DNA of 64,000 bases from Alphaproteobacteria bacterium (GCA_031256515.1 JAIRQL010000100.1:122296-186295), one strand, 5' to 3'; shown: positions 53,148 through 62,883, numbered from the stretch's first letter. Program-made: numbers and translations. Notes: generated by a model not told the origin, from the letters alone.

Positions 53148-53798
53148 TTATTGATTGATAAATTTGCCGTTGTGTTTGATAATTTCAAAGGCTTCAATTT
53201 CCATTTTTTCAGCGAATTCTTTATCTATTTTTACTTTTAAAATAACAGTATCACCATCATTAAATTTTTGAATATTAGCATTTCTGAAAGCAGATTTTTT
53301 AACTTCAATTATTGCATTACCACTACTGTCTTTAAACTCATATTTATCAGTTGAGGTTCTTTGTATGATAGTTCCCTCAATAGTAAAAGCATCGTTATCT
53401 TTAGCATTTTTATTAATAAAATTTATATCAGTAATATAAAAATTAGGTTTATTATTAGAAGTTGCAATATCAACTATCTCAAAAACTTCAAATTCCATTT
53501 TTTCAGCGAACTCTTTGTCAATACTAATTTTTAAAGTTATATTAGTATTAAGTGGTAAAGAGTTAATCCCTTTTTCTCTTAAGGCAGATTTTTCAACTTC
53601 AACTTTTGCTGTACCAGTTGAATCTTGAAATATATATTTGTCATCACTAACTCTTTCGGTTAAAACACCATGAATTGTGAAAAAATCGTTATCTTTAGCA
53701 TTATTTTTAATAAAATCAATAGTGGTAATATTTGTAGCATTTAATTTTAATAGCATTGCTACAAACAATATAAAAATGGTTAATAAGATTTTTCTCAT
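53148..53798 (-). CDS. Secreted double BOF (YgiW/YdeI OB-fold-like) protein, paralog 1
   Basis: Signal peptide; DFFTIHGVLTERVSDDKYIFQDSTGTAKVEVEKSAL and DAFTIEGTIIQRTSTDKYEFKDSSGNAIIEVKKSAF. Confidence 0.72.
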   Translation of the reverse strand: MRKILLTIFILFVAMLLKLNATNITTIDFIKNNAKDNDFFTIHGVLTERVSDDKYIFQDSTGTAKVEVEKSALREKGINSLPLNTNITLKISIDKEFAEKMEFEVFEIVDIATSNNKPNFYITDINFINKNAKDNDAFTIEGTIIQRTSTDKYEFKDSSGNAIIEVKKSAFRNANIQKFNDGDTVILKVKIDKEFAEKMEIEAFEIIKHNGKFINQ

Positions 53799-53915
53799 TA
53801 ATTAATCTCCTTATATTGGTAAATGTTAATCCTAAGAAAATATCTAACTACTTACAGTATAATTTAGTATAGTATAATTAATGAAAGTATGCAACCACAG
53901 AGAATATAAATAAAA

Positions 53916-55451
53916 TTAATTCTGGTTTAAATTTAGAAACTCTTTGTGTAAACTTTTATCAATAAAGGATAGTATATTCTCTAACTCTGATTGTGTTTTG
54001 TGTTTGTTCTTTTTGATATATTCTAAATGATATTCTTTTTTAGGGTTTTTAGTATATTCTAAAAATCTTATAATTATTTCCATATCAATAGAGGTTTGAT
54101 AAAAACCCTTAGGATTAAGCTCACGAGAATTTAAAACCTCGTTAACGAAATCTTTACTAGTACCTGAGATATTTGTGGATAAATCAATCTGATAGAGTAA
54201 ATATTGCTTGTATTCAATACGTAGCTTAATTCCGTTATCTTTTTTTACACATCTTAATTTAAAATTAGGGCTTTTCATGAAGTTTTCTATAAATTCTGTG
54301 GCTTTTTCTTTAATAAAATTAAAATCATTATCACTACATAAAATATCTATATCTTTATTAAGGGGAGTTTCCTTAGGAAAATTATGATTATTGTAGTGAG
54401 TATCTACTTTAGTTAAGCAATATTGCTTATCTTTTATAGAATTTAAAAAAGGAGTTATATCGCAATTATAAGATAAAACCATATTCATAAAATCACTATG
54501 CTCATAATTGTCGCCAATATGCATAATTATATCAAAAAAATAATTAGGAATTTTATCTTTATATAAATTTCGGTAATGATTTTTAATTTTTTCAACAGTT
54601 ATAGAAATAGATTGACTATTAATTTTTTTTCGTCTAAATTCTGGTGGAAAATCTAACTTAATTACTCTAAAAGTTTTGGGATAATTTGTCATAAATTCTA
54701 ATTTTTTAGCAACTTTCCAATCGGCAATATCATCAATTTTATAAAGAGCTTTTATCATAGTTTGGAAATCGTAATCATTGCTAAAATGTTTATCATAAAA
54801 CTCTAAGACATTATATTCTTTAGCTAAATCTGTGGTTATTTCACTAAAATACTTATTAACAGGAGACCATAATACTACCACAAAATGCCAGCTTAGTTCA
54901 TTTTTTAAAGTATTGTACTTGTTTTTAATAATTTCTAATTCAGCTTCTGTAAAATTATTATCTTTAAACCAAGAAAGTTTATAATTAATATCATTGTTGT
55001 TATCAATCTTAATAAAATTCAGTCTTTCAATTTTATGGTAAAGGGCAAGAGCTACTCTATGAGAGCCATCTTTAAGTTTTAGTAACCCATTTATAGTAAT
55101 TGGGTGCTTATCTGTTAAAAAGCCAACAGTCTCTACACTTTTAATTAAGTTTTTAAATCTTTCATCTGTATGCGGTAGGTCAGAATTTAAGTAATTAGCA
55201 CGGTTAATCTGCATTTTATTATAAAGCTCAAATCCATAATTGTTTTTGCCGTAATAGTTCTCAATGGCTAAATATCTAACAATAATATCAAAACGATTAA
55301 ATACATTATCTTGAGTTTCATGGGATAACAGCTCAAGGACACTCATATTAATAAAATAAAGAGGCTCTTTATTTATAATAGGGGGTATAGAATCTATTTG
55401 TTGTTTGTTTTTTGTAAAATATTTTTTAAGAATTTTTCTTAAAAAGCCCAT
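53916..55451 (-). CDS. Unknown 511-aa protein; ParB/Srx-like N-terminal motif and nucleotidyltransferase-like C-terminal motif
   Basis: INGLLKLKDGSHRVALALYHKI; PLNKDIDILCSDNDFNFIKEKATEFI. Confidence 0.5.
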   Translation of the reverse strand: MGFLRKILKKYFTKNKQQIDSIPPIINKEPLYFINMSVLELLSHETQDNVFNRFDIIVRYLAIENYYGKNNYGFELYNKMQINRANYLNSDLPHTDERFKNLIKSVETVGFLTDKHPITINGLLKLKDGSHRVALALYHKIERLNFIKIDNNNDINYKLSWFKDNNFTEAELEIIKNKYNTLKNELSWHFVVVLWSPVNKYFSEITTDLAKEYNVLEFYDKHFSNDYDFQTMIKALYKIDDIADWKVAKKLEFMTNYPKTFRVIKLDFPPEFRRKKINSQSISITVEKIKNHYRNLYKDKIPNYFFDIIMHIGDNYEHSDFMNMVLSYNCDITPFLNSIKDKQYCLTKVDTHYNNHNFPKETPLNKDIDILCSDNDFNFIKEKATEFIENFMKSPNFKLRCVKKDNGIKLRIEYKQYLLYQIDLSTNISGTSKDFVNEVLNSRELNPKGFYQTSIDMEIIIRFLEYTKNPKKEYHLEYIKKNKHKTQSELENILSFIDKSLHKEFLNLNQN

Positions 55452-55497
55452 AATTTTTTCATCTCCTATAATAATATTTTAAATTTTAGATAAATAT

Positions 55498-56628
55498 TTA
55501 TTTTTCCCAAAACTTTTTTTCTCTAATAGTTTTTGATTTTAATTGTCCGCAGGCAGCAAGAATATCCTCGCCTCTTGTTTTTCTTGTGGTTGAAGTAAAT
55601 CCAATATTATGTAGGTAATCAGAGAAATATTGAATTCTCTCTGGAGTACTGCTTTCATAATCGCACCCATCCCAAGCATGAAAGGGGATTAGGTTAAATT
55701 TAGAAGGTACTTGCTTACCAATTTTTGCTAATTCTTTTAAATGCTGATCAGAATCATTTACTCCTTTTATCATTAAATAAACAAAGGTAATTCTTTTAGC
55801 ATTAGAATTATTGTAATAATCTTGAGCAACCTTAATTAAATCTTCAAGGGGATACTGCTTATTAATTGGCATAATACTTGTTCTTAAAGTGTTATTAGGA
55901 GCATGGATAGAAATAGATAAATTTACTGGAATATCTTTATAAAGCTGTTCTATTTTAGGAATAATCCCACAGGTGGATACAGTAATTTTTCTTCTTGATA
56001 TTGCCAAGCCTTCTTGATGGTTTAAAGTTTTTATAGACTTAACTACCTCTTTATAATTTTGCAGTGGTTCACCCATTCCCATATATACCACATTAGAAAT
56101 AGCTCTTTTTAGTGGAGTAGAGGAGTCTTCTTCTATTTCATCATCATCGTCTTCTTCGTGGTTATTATTAGTTCCAAAATCGTTAAGAATATCTTTAACT
56201 AACATAACTTGAGCGACAATTTCTTCTGCTAAAAGGTTTCTCACCATTTTTTGAGTACCAGTATGGCAGAAAGTACAACCCATATTACAACCAACTTGCG
56301 AAGAAATACAAAGAGTTCCCCTACTAATACTAGGAATATAAACCGTTTCTATTTCTTTACCATCATGCAATTGTAGAAGATATTTGATAGTCCCATCAGA
56401 AGATTTTTGTTCAGTGATAATTTTAGGTCTTTGCAGAGTATATGATTCCTCTAACTTATTACGAAGTTCATTAGATAACGAGGTCATCTCAAGAAAACTT
56501 TTAACACCTTTAACATAAATGAAATGCCAAATCTGTTTGGCTCTAAAAGGTTTTTCACCTAATAGAGCCACCTCACTTAGTATTTCTTCAAAAGATTTTC
56601 CTAACAGATTTTTTTTCATAAATTCCAT
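55498..56628 (-). CDS. rlmN: 23S rRNA (adenine2503-C2)-methyltransferase
   Basis: CISSQVGCNMGCTFCHTGTQ radical-SAM motif; VYMGMGEPLQNY. Confidence 0.95.
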   Translation of the reverse strand: MEFMKKNLLGKSFEEILSEVALLGEKPFRAKQIWHFIYVKGVKSFLEMTSLSNELRNKLEESYTLQRPKIITEQKSSDGTIKYLLQLHDGKEIETVYIPSISRGTLCISSQVGCNMGCTFCHTGTQKMVRNLLAEEIVAQVMLVKDILNDFGTNNNHEEDDDDEIEEDSSTPLKRAISNVVYMGMGEPLQNYKEVVKSIKTLNHQEGLAISRRKITVSTCGIIPKIEQLYKDIPVNLSISIHAPNNTLRTSIMPINKQYPLEDLIKVAQDYYNNSNAKRITFVYLMIKGVNDSDQHLKELAKIGKQVPSKFNLIPFHAWDGCDYESSTPERIQYFSDYLHNIGFTSTTRKTRGEDILAACGQLKSKTIREKKFWEK

Positions 56629-56633
56629 AAATT

Positions 56634-58166
56634 TTATTCTTCAACATGAATAAAAACTTCTTCTTCATAAGAAGAGTGCGAACTAGAAATAGTTGAGTTT
56701 TCGGTAGCAGGAGTATTAGCAGTAGTAGAATTCTCAGAACTATCTTTAGCTATAGTATCATCAGCATTAGTACCATCATTTTTATTTGTAAATGGATAAA
56801 CATTACTAGTAGCTGAGTTTTGAGCTGTATCATTTTTAGGCTCAGTAGGTGTAGGTGTTTGATTACTACTTTCTTCAGAGCTTGTTATATTGTTAGAGTT
56901 ATTCATAAATGGATAAACATTGCTAGAAGAATTTGGTGTTTCTTCTGCTACTGCAGTTTGAGTATCAACAATGTTAGAAACATCAATAGGTTGAGCTTTT
57001 CCAGCAGGAGTAATAATGATTTTATAATTACCAATATCTTTAGGTAATTTTTCTTGAATATTTTTAAGAACTATATAAGATCCGATACTGCTTTTATATT
57101 CAAGAATAATTGCTTGATTTCCACCAGTATAGCTTAAAGAGTTTTTATAAATAGCCTCAAATTCTGCAATAATATTTGCCCCATTAGATAAAACAATATT
57201 GAAAACATCGTTATCTTTAGGTTTAAATTTATTAAACTCTTTAGCCTTGATAAAGGTAAAAATATCACCATTTTCAGCATCTTCAACTACAAATAAGCTA
57301 GAAATAGAACTACTGCTAACTTGTAAAGGAGTATAGCTAAATTTGGCTAGTTTTTCTATATTAAGAGGTTCGCCCATAGTTTTAAAGCTATTAGGGTCAT
57401 TTATAAGTTTAGCCCCTATTAGATATTCTACATCTCTGCCGTTAAAAGTTTTTGAATCAAAGTTTACTCTTTGGATTTCTCTAACCTCAGCAATACCAAC
57501 AGTATCTTCAATAAAGGTTAAAACTCCAGAATTTTGGGTTACAAAAAATTGATTGTTTTTAGTTTTTACAACAATTATGCTAGTTTCAATTTTATCTTTA
57601 TAAGAGCCTGAAACAAATACCGCATTTTCCCCCCAATATTGAGCTGTTTTTAATAATTTATAGGCTTGAGGAATAGTATTTTTAGGTTCACTAGGATTAG
57701 AAACATTAATAATATCTAAATTTTTATTAACGGAATACAATACGCCTTTAATAGCACTTATAAAAATAGGATCTTCCTCAAAGTTATTAACAATAATTAA
57801 AGGAGGTAGTTTAGAGTTTCTTGCAACAATTGGAGTATTTTCTGGTGTAGTTTTTTTAGGTTCAACCTTAGTATGTTTAGTTGTTGTACCTTTCTTAGGA
57901 GTGTCTTTTGTTGGTTTTTTATTAGCTTTTTGCTCTTGTTTTTTTTCAACAGATTTTCTAGTTGCATTATTTGATTGAGGCTTTTTAGACTCAACTTTTT
58001 TTGTTTCAGTTTTTTTAGGTTCTACCTTCTTAGGTTCGGCTTTTGGCTTAACAGGAGCAGGGGCTGTTTCAGTAGCTGATGGACTATCAAAAACAGTAAT
58101 AGCTTTTAGTGAGTTAATATTACCAAGAATGAACATAATTAATATTAGTGGGATAAATTTTTTCAT
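56634..58166 (-). CDS. Exported low-complexity protein, unknown function
   Basis: Signal peptide; Lys/Pro/Thr-rich linker; C-terminal duplicated SNVYPFxN motif. Confidence 0.6.
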   Translation of the reverse strand: MKKFIPLILIMFILGNINSLKAITVFDSPSATETAPAPVKPKAEPKKVEPKKTETKKVESKKPQSNNATRKSVEKKQEQKANKKPTKDTPKKGTTTKHTKVEPKKTTPENTPIVARNSKLPPLIIVNNFEEDPIFISAIKGVLYSVNKNLDIINVSNPSEPKNTIPQAYKLLKTAQYWGENAVFVSGSYKDKIETSIIVVKTKNNQFFVTQNSGVLTFIEDTVGIAEVREIQRVNFDSKTFNGRDVEYLIGAKLINDPNSFKTMGEPLNIEKLAKFSYTPLQVSSSSISSLFVVEDAENGDIFTFIKAKEFNKFKPKDNDVFNIVLSNGANIIAEFEAIYKNSLSYTGGNQAIILEYKSSIGSYIVLKNIQEKLPKDIGNYKIIITPAGKAQPIDVSNIVDTQTAVAEETPNSSSNVYPFMNNSNNITSSEESSNQTPTPTEPKNDTAQNSATSNVYPFTNKNDGTNADDTIAKDSSENSTTANTPATENSTISSSHSSYEEEVFIHVEE

Positions 58167-58298
58167 GGAGTTAAACCTAAAATCTTATATTTTAATTTAG
58201 TATACACTATTCTATATGTATTTATAAATATTTTCAATATATAGTGTTGTGTTTGTTAAATATTATTTGTATAATATCTAACTTAATTTTATTTTCAA

Positions 58299-59798
58299 AT
58301 GGAAAAATTTATGGAAAGTTTTAATAATTTTAATATTCCACAATGGTTAAAAGATTCACTAGGTCTAATGGGATACACAGCCCCAACACCAATTCAACAG
58401 CAGGCAATACCATCTATTTTAGATGGAGCAGATGTTTTAGGATCAGCTCAAACAGGAACTGGAAAAACAGGAGCTTTTTTAGTTCCATTACTTAATTTTT
58501 TAAATAATAATACTAGTGAGACCGCTTTAATTCTTACACCAACAAGGGAGCTTGCCATACAGGTTAATAATGTGGCAATGCAAATGCTTAAAACTAATAA
58601 AAAAATTAGAACAGCTCTTTTAATAGGAGGCGATCCTATTGCTAAGCAGTTTTTTCAGCTTAAACAAAAACCAAGATTAATTGTGGGAACTCCGGGTAGA
58701 ATTAACGATCATCTTATTAGAAAAAGTGTAGATTTATCTAAAACATCTTTTGTGGTATTAGATGAAACTGATCGTATGTTAGATATGGGTTTTGGTATTC
58801 AAATTGATGAAATCTTTAAATATGTAGCTGCAAAAAAACAAACTCTATTATTCTCGGCAACTCTACCGAAAGAAATTATTAAACTAGTTGATAATTATTT
58901 AATTAAACCTGTTAGAGTATCTGCAGGTGAGGTTAATACAGTAGCTACTAAAGTATCGCAAAAAATTATTAAAACTAAAGATAAATACTCAGAAGTTTTA
59001 AAATTAATTCCTGAGTTAAATGGCACTACTTTGATTTTTGTAAGAACTCAAAGAGGAGCTGAGAGTATGACAGCTAATCTAAAACAGCAAGGTCTTAAAG
59101 TAGAAGCTATTCATGGTGGTTTAAAACAAGGTAAGCGAACTAATGTTTTAAGAAATTTTAGAAGCAAAAGGTTTAATATCCTTGTGGCAACTGATGTAGC
59201 AAGTAGAGGGTTAGATATTGACCATATAGAAAATGTAATTAATTATGATATACCCGATAATCCTGAAGATTACATTCACAGAATAGGTAGAACTGCAAGG
59301 GGCGATAAAGAAGGTTCTTCTTACAGCTTTGTTTCGCCTAGTGAAGAAGTTAAATGGCGAGCTGTACAACGGTTTTTAGACCCTGAAGCCTATAAGAAAG
59401 AAAAAAATCTTGAGGAAAACAATAATAAGTGGAAGCCTTATAAGGGGAATAATTTTAATAAAAATAAGCCTAATAATGGCTATAAGTCAAATAAAAGAAA
59501 GCACGATGGCGAGTTTTGGCATCATAGCAAGCCAAAGCATAATAAGAGAGAAGAAGGCGAGGATAAGTCTTATAGTAAATCTTCTTATAATAAGCCAAAT
59601 AAACCTTGGGGAGAAAAATCTGAGGGTAATTCTCATCATAAACCAAATTTTTTTGATAAAGAAAAGAAATTTGGCAATGGTAATCAATCTGGAAACGGTA
59701 ATCGTAAAGGTTCTGTAAAAAAAGAAGATAATATTTCAAAAGAAGCCTTAAGTAAAATTAAAAATATTTTTTCCTTAAATAAAAAGAAAGATAAATAA
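58299..59798 (+). CDS. DEAD-box RNA helicase (RhlE-like)
   Basis: GSAQTGTGKTGAFLVPLL; VVLDETDRML (variant of DEAD); SATLP; HRIGRTARGD; basic N/K/G-rich C-terminus. Confidence 0.93.
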   Translation: MEKFMESFNNFNIPQWLKDSLGLMGYTAPTPIQQQAIPSILDGADVLGSAQTGTGKTGAFLVPLLNFLNNNTSETALILTPTRELAIQVNNVAMQMLKTNKKIRTALLIGGDPIAKQFFQLKQKPRLIVGTPGRINDHLIRKSVDLSKTSFVVLDETDRMLDMGFGIQIDEIFKYVAAKKQTLLFSATLPKEIIKLVDNYLIKPVRVSAGEVNTVATKVSQKIIKTKDKYSEVLKLIPELNGTTLIFVRTQRGAESMTANLKQQGLKVEAIHGGLKQGKRTNVLRNFRSKRFNILVATDVASRGLDIDHIENVINYDIPDNPEDYIHRIGRTARGDKEGSSYSFVSPSEEVKWRAVQRFLDPEAYKKEKNLEENNNKWKPYKGNNFNKNKPNNGYKSNKRKHDGEFWHHSKPKHNKREEGEDKSYSKSSYNKPNKPWGEKSEGNSHHKPNFFDKEKKFGNGNQSGNGNRKGSVKKEDNISKEALSKIKNIFSLNKKKDK

Positions 59799-59816
59799 AA
59801 AATGGTTTTATAGAAA

Positions 59817-61337
59817 ATGTCAAAAAAAGAAAATGAAAGTGGGTTTAAAACTAATTTAGGAGCGGTTCTTTCTGCTATTGGGAGTGCAGCCGGACTTGGT
59901 AATATTTGGCGATTTCCTTTTAAAATGGGAACAGAAGGTGGTTCTTTATTTTTATTGGGATATATTTTTGTATCCTTGCTAATCTGTTTACCGCTTTTAA
60001 TTTCTGAATTTGTGATTGGTAGAGCCGGAGGTGGTTCTAATTTACAAATATTTGATAGATTAAAGCCAAAAAGTTTATGGTGGTTAGTTGGACTATTGGG
60101 GATTTTAACTACTACATTAATTATTTGTTTTTATAATTTAATTGGTGGTTGGATAGTTTATTATTTTGTGGAAAGTATAACCTTAAATTTAACACAAAAT
60201 AATGATTATTCGGCTTACTTCGGAAACTTTATGTCCGATCCATTTATTCCTTTAATATTTTTATTTATTTTTACGGTAGTATCAGCACTTGTTGTTGCAA
60301 GAGGAATTCAAAAAGGAATTGAAAAAATTAATGTAATATTAATGCCAATATTTGCTTTAGTGTTGGTAGGTTTAATGATTTATTCTTTTACTTTGCCAAA
60401 TACCTCACAAGCAATGAGATTTTTATTTGTACCAGATTTTTCTTTATTTAACAGAACAACATTTATTTCAATTATTGCACAAGCATTTTTTTCATTAAGT
60501 CTTGGTATGGGAATTATGATGCTCTATGGTGGATATATGTCAAAGAAAGATAATCTTGTAAAAAATGCTTTGCAAACTACAATTTTCTCGGCGATTATTT
60601 TTTCTTTAGTATCTTCAATTTTAATTTTTAATATTGTATTTGCTTATAACTTAGATATGTCAGCTGGTCCTAAATTATTATTTATTGTATTACCACAAGC
60701 ATTTTCTAGTATGTTTTTAGGAGAATTTGTTGCTCCAGTATTTTTTATTTTAATATTTGTAGCAGCTTTTACCTCAGCAATTAGTTTACTAGAAGTCCCT
60801 ACGGTGTTTTTACATAAGCATTTTAATTTAAGTCGTGGTAAGGCAGTAGCTATAATAAGTATCTTAATTATGATAATAGGGAGCCTAGCTTCACTTTCTC
60901 TTTCAGGATATATTGGAGTATACGGCAGAACTCTAACCTCTTTTATAGTATTATTAGTTATAATGGTAGTAGGCTGTATCCTATTATATAAACCAGCTTT
61001 AAAATATTTTAAAAATAATCATGAATTATCAGAGAGAAAATCTAAACAAATGACCTATTTATCTTTACTAGGTTTATGTGTTGTGATTTATGGCTTTTTT
61101 GATTTTAATATCGGTAAAGGAATATTTGATATCTTAGATACCACTACCGAACAAATCACTATCCCACTAGGTGGAATATTAGTAGCTATCTTCATTTCTA
61201 TGGTAATGGATAAAAAAGCAGTTAAACATGAGCTAAATATTCATGGTGAAAGCCGTTGGTATAATTCTTTTATGTTTTTTAATAAATATTTGATACCGAT
61301 TAGTATATTAACAATAATGGCATACACTTTCTTCTAG
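59817..61337 (+). CDS. Sodium-dependent transporter, NSS/SNF family
   Basis: GAVLSAIGSAAGLGNIWRFPFKMGTEGGSLFLLGYI; SLGMGIMMLYGGYMSK. Confidence 0.92.
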   Translation: MSKKENESGFKTNLGAVLSAIGSAAGLGNIWRFPFKMGTEGGSLFLLGYIFVSLLICLPLLISEFVIGRAGGGSNLQIFDRLKPKSLWWLVGLLGILTTTLIICFYNLIGGWIVYYFVESITLNLTQNNDYSAYFGNFMSDPFIPLIFLFIFTVVSALVVARGIQKGIEKINVILMPIFALVLVGLMIYSFTLPNTSQAMRFLFVPDFSLFNRTTFISIIAQAFFSLSLGMGIMMLYGGYMSKKDNLVKNALQTTIFSAIIFSLVSSILIFNIVFAYNLDMSAGPKLLFIVLPQAFSSMFLGEFVAPVFFILIFVAAFTSAISLLEVPTVFLHKHFNLSRGKAVAIISILIMIIGSLASLSLSGYIGVYGRTLTSFIVLLVIMVVGCILLYKPALKYFKNNHELSERKSKQMTYLSLLGLCVVIYGFFDFNIGKGIFDILDTTTEQITIPLGGILVAIFISMVMDKKAVKHELNIHGESRWYNSFMFFNKYLIPISILTIMAYTFF

Positions 61338-61440
61338 TTTTAAGGCTCTTTTAGCTTTAGTCGTTGTTGCTTGCCCGCTTATGTATTATTATACACTGCA
61401 CAGGCAAGCTCCTAGCCTAAAACTAAAAGACCTCTTAAAA
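61338..61440 (+). repeat. Nested palindromic element, copy E6
   Basis: Outer TTTTAAGGCTCTTTTAGCTTTAG / CTAAAACTAAAAGACCTCTTAAAA (bulged); inner GCTTGCC / GGCAAGC (7/7); centre TGTAT-TATT-ATACA. Confidence 0.85.
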
Positions 61441-61464
61441 TATGATAGCTATAGTTTTTGTTTT

Positions 61465-62883
61465 TCAGCAAACTTGAACCACATCCATATTTAAAATATT
61501 AGCAAGTTTTTTAATCTTATTAGCAATGTGACCCACACCTATAGCACAATGATGAGCGGGAGCATGGCTATTCCAATCATTAATAAATTGCTTTGCCCCA
61601 ATACTAAACTTATAACGGCTATTGGTATTACCAATGGCTAAAGTTTCACCACTTACAGATTCTCCCTCAGCTACTAAAAGCATTAATTTATCTCCAGTTT
61701 GTTCTACTACCGAAAGCAGAGTAATTTTTCCTTTTTTAACCGCCATTTCTACACTTAAACCACTACCAACTTTTCCATGATAAACATTTAATGGGCGAAC
61801 TTTAACTTTGCCTTCTGCAATTCCTAAATGTCCTGGTCCATCATGACCGAATAATATTACATCATCGTTAAAATCTATCGCATAGTACTCACTAAAAGAA
61901 CCACCTGCTTTAAAACTATCCATAATTTTCATAGCCATAATATTTTTTATTTCTAGTTCACCAGCTACCGGAATATTATTAGCAGTTAAAAGTGAATTTC
62001 CTAAAATTACCGAAGATATAACATCTTCATTTTTATGTAATCCTCTATAAAAATAAGCTAAAGAGCCTAATTTATATTTTTTTGTGAGCTTATCTAAAGC
62101 ACAAGAGGTTCTAGCTGCACGATGTAATTCTTCTTTGGAGCAATCCTCTTGAATATCAAACTCTTGTTGAAAAATTGCTAGTTTTTCTTGGATTTCGTTC
62201 TCTAAAACATTTTGCGAAATATCTGCTAATTCATCTACCTCAATAATTTCGGTATAGCCACCAAAATATTTATGTTGTAAAGTTATATCTGTGTATATAT
62301 CTAGCATCCCGCTATAATAATGCCCCATAACTCCTAAGCGATTATAAAATAAAATATTTGCTACTTGAGTTGCCTCAATCCAATCTTTAATTTCGGCTAG
62401 GCTTTCTTTATCATTTAAATGCCCGACGATTTGAAAAAAATTTATCCCAACCCTTTTAAAAACATTCGCAATCTCAGGAGCAGTACAGGCACTGCAATAA
62501 GATAGCCAATGCTCGGTCATAGCTTGGCGATTAGGAAGATTTGCAAAATATTTATAATCAATCGCTTCATTAGGAGCTAAATTTAAAATAATTACAGGAA
62601 CTTTAGCTTTTTGCACCACAGGTAGAATAGTTGCCGATAGGGCATAGGTAGTGATATATAAAAATATTATATCTACAGATTTTTCTCTAAAAAAATCTCC
62701 AGCTTCAAAGGCTCTATCTATATTATCTACAAGACCTGCATTAAAAACATTGCTATTTATAGCTTGAATATGTTTATGGATAGTTGCAAGATTATTTTCT
62801 AAATTATTTTTAAGGGTAGGAAATTGCGACCAATAGGCTTCAAGACCGACTCCGAATAATCCTATTTTTAAATTATTTTTCAT
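61465..62883 (-). CDS. L-fucose/L-arabinose isomerase family protein
   Basis: KIGLFGVGLEAYWSQFPTL; VDIIFLYITTYALSATILPVVQKAKVPVIILNL; YCSACTAPEI; likely start M23 of the ORF. Confidence 0.8.
   Translation of the reverse strand: MKNNLKIGLFGVGLEAYWSQFPTLKNNLENNLATIHKHIQAINSNVFNAGLVDNIDRAFEAGDFFREKSVDIIFLYITTYALSATILPVVQKAKVPVIILNLAPNEAIDYKYFANLPNRQAMTEHWLSYCSACTAPEIANVFKRVGINFFQIVGHLNDKESLAEIKDWIEATQVANILFYNRLGVMGHYYSGMLDIYTDITLQHKYFGGYTEIIEVDELADISQNVLENEIQEKLAIFQQEFDIQEDCSKEELHRAARTSCALDKLTKKYKLGSLAYFYRGLHKNEDVISSVILGNSLLTANNIPVAGELEIKNIMAMKIMDSFKAGGSFSEYYAIDFNDDVILFGHDGPGHLGIAEGKVKVRPLNVYHGKVGSGLSVEMAVKKGKITLLSVVEQTGDKLMLLVAEGESVSGETLAIGNTNSRYKFSIGAKQFINDWNSHAPAHHCAIGVGHIANKIKKLANILNMDVVQVC

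Noticed and set aside
53799-53915. AGTATAATTTAGTATAGTATAATT as a tandem repeat
   Set aside because: Short AT-rich repetition, expected by chance in this background.
59410-59739. ORFs of 66-102 aa in the rhlE-like C-terminal tail
   Set aside because: Shadows of a low-complexity K/N/G-rich tail.
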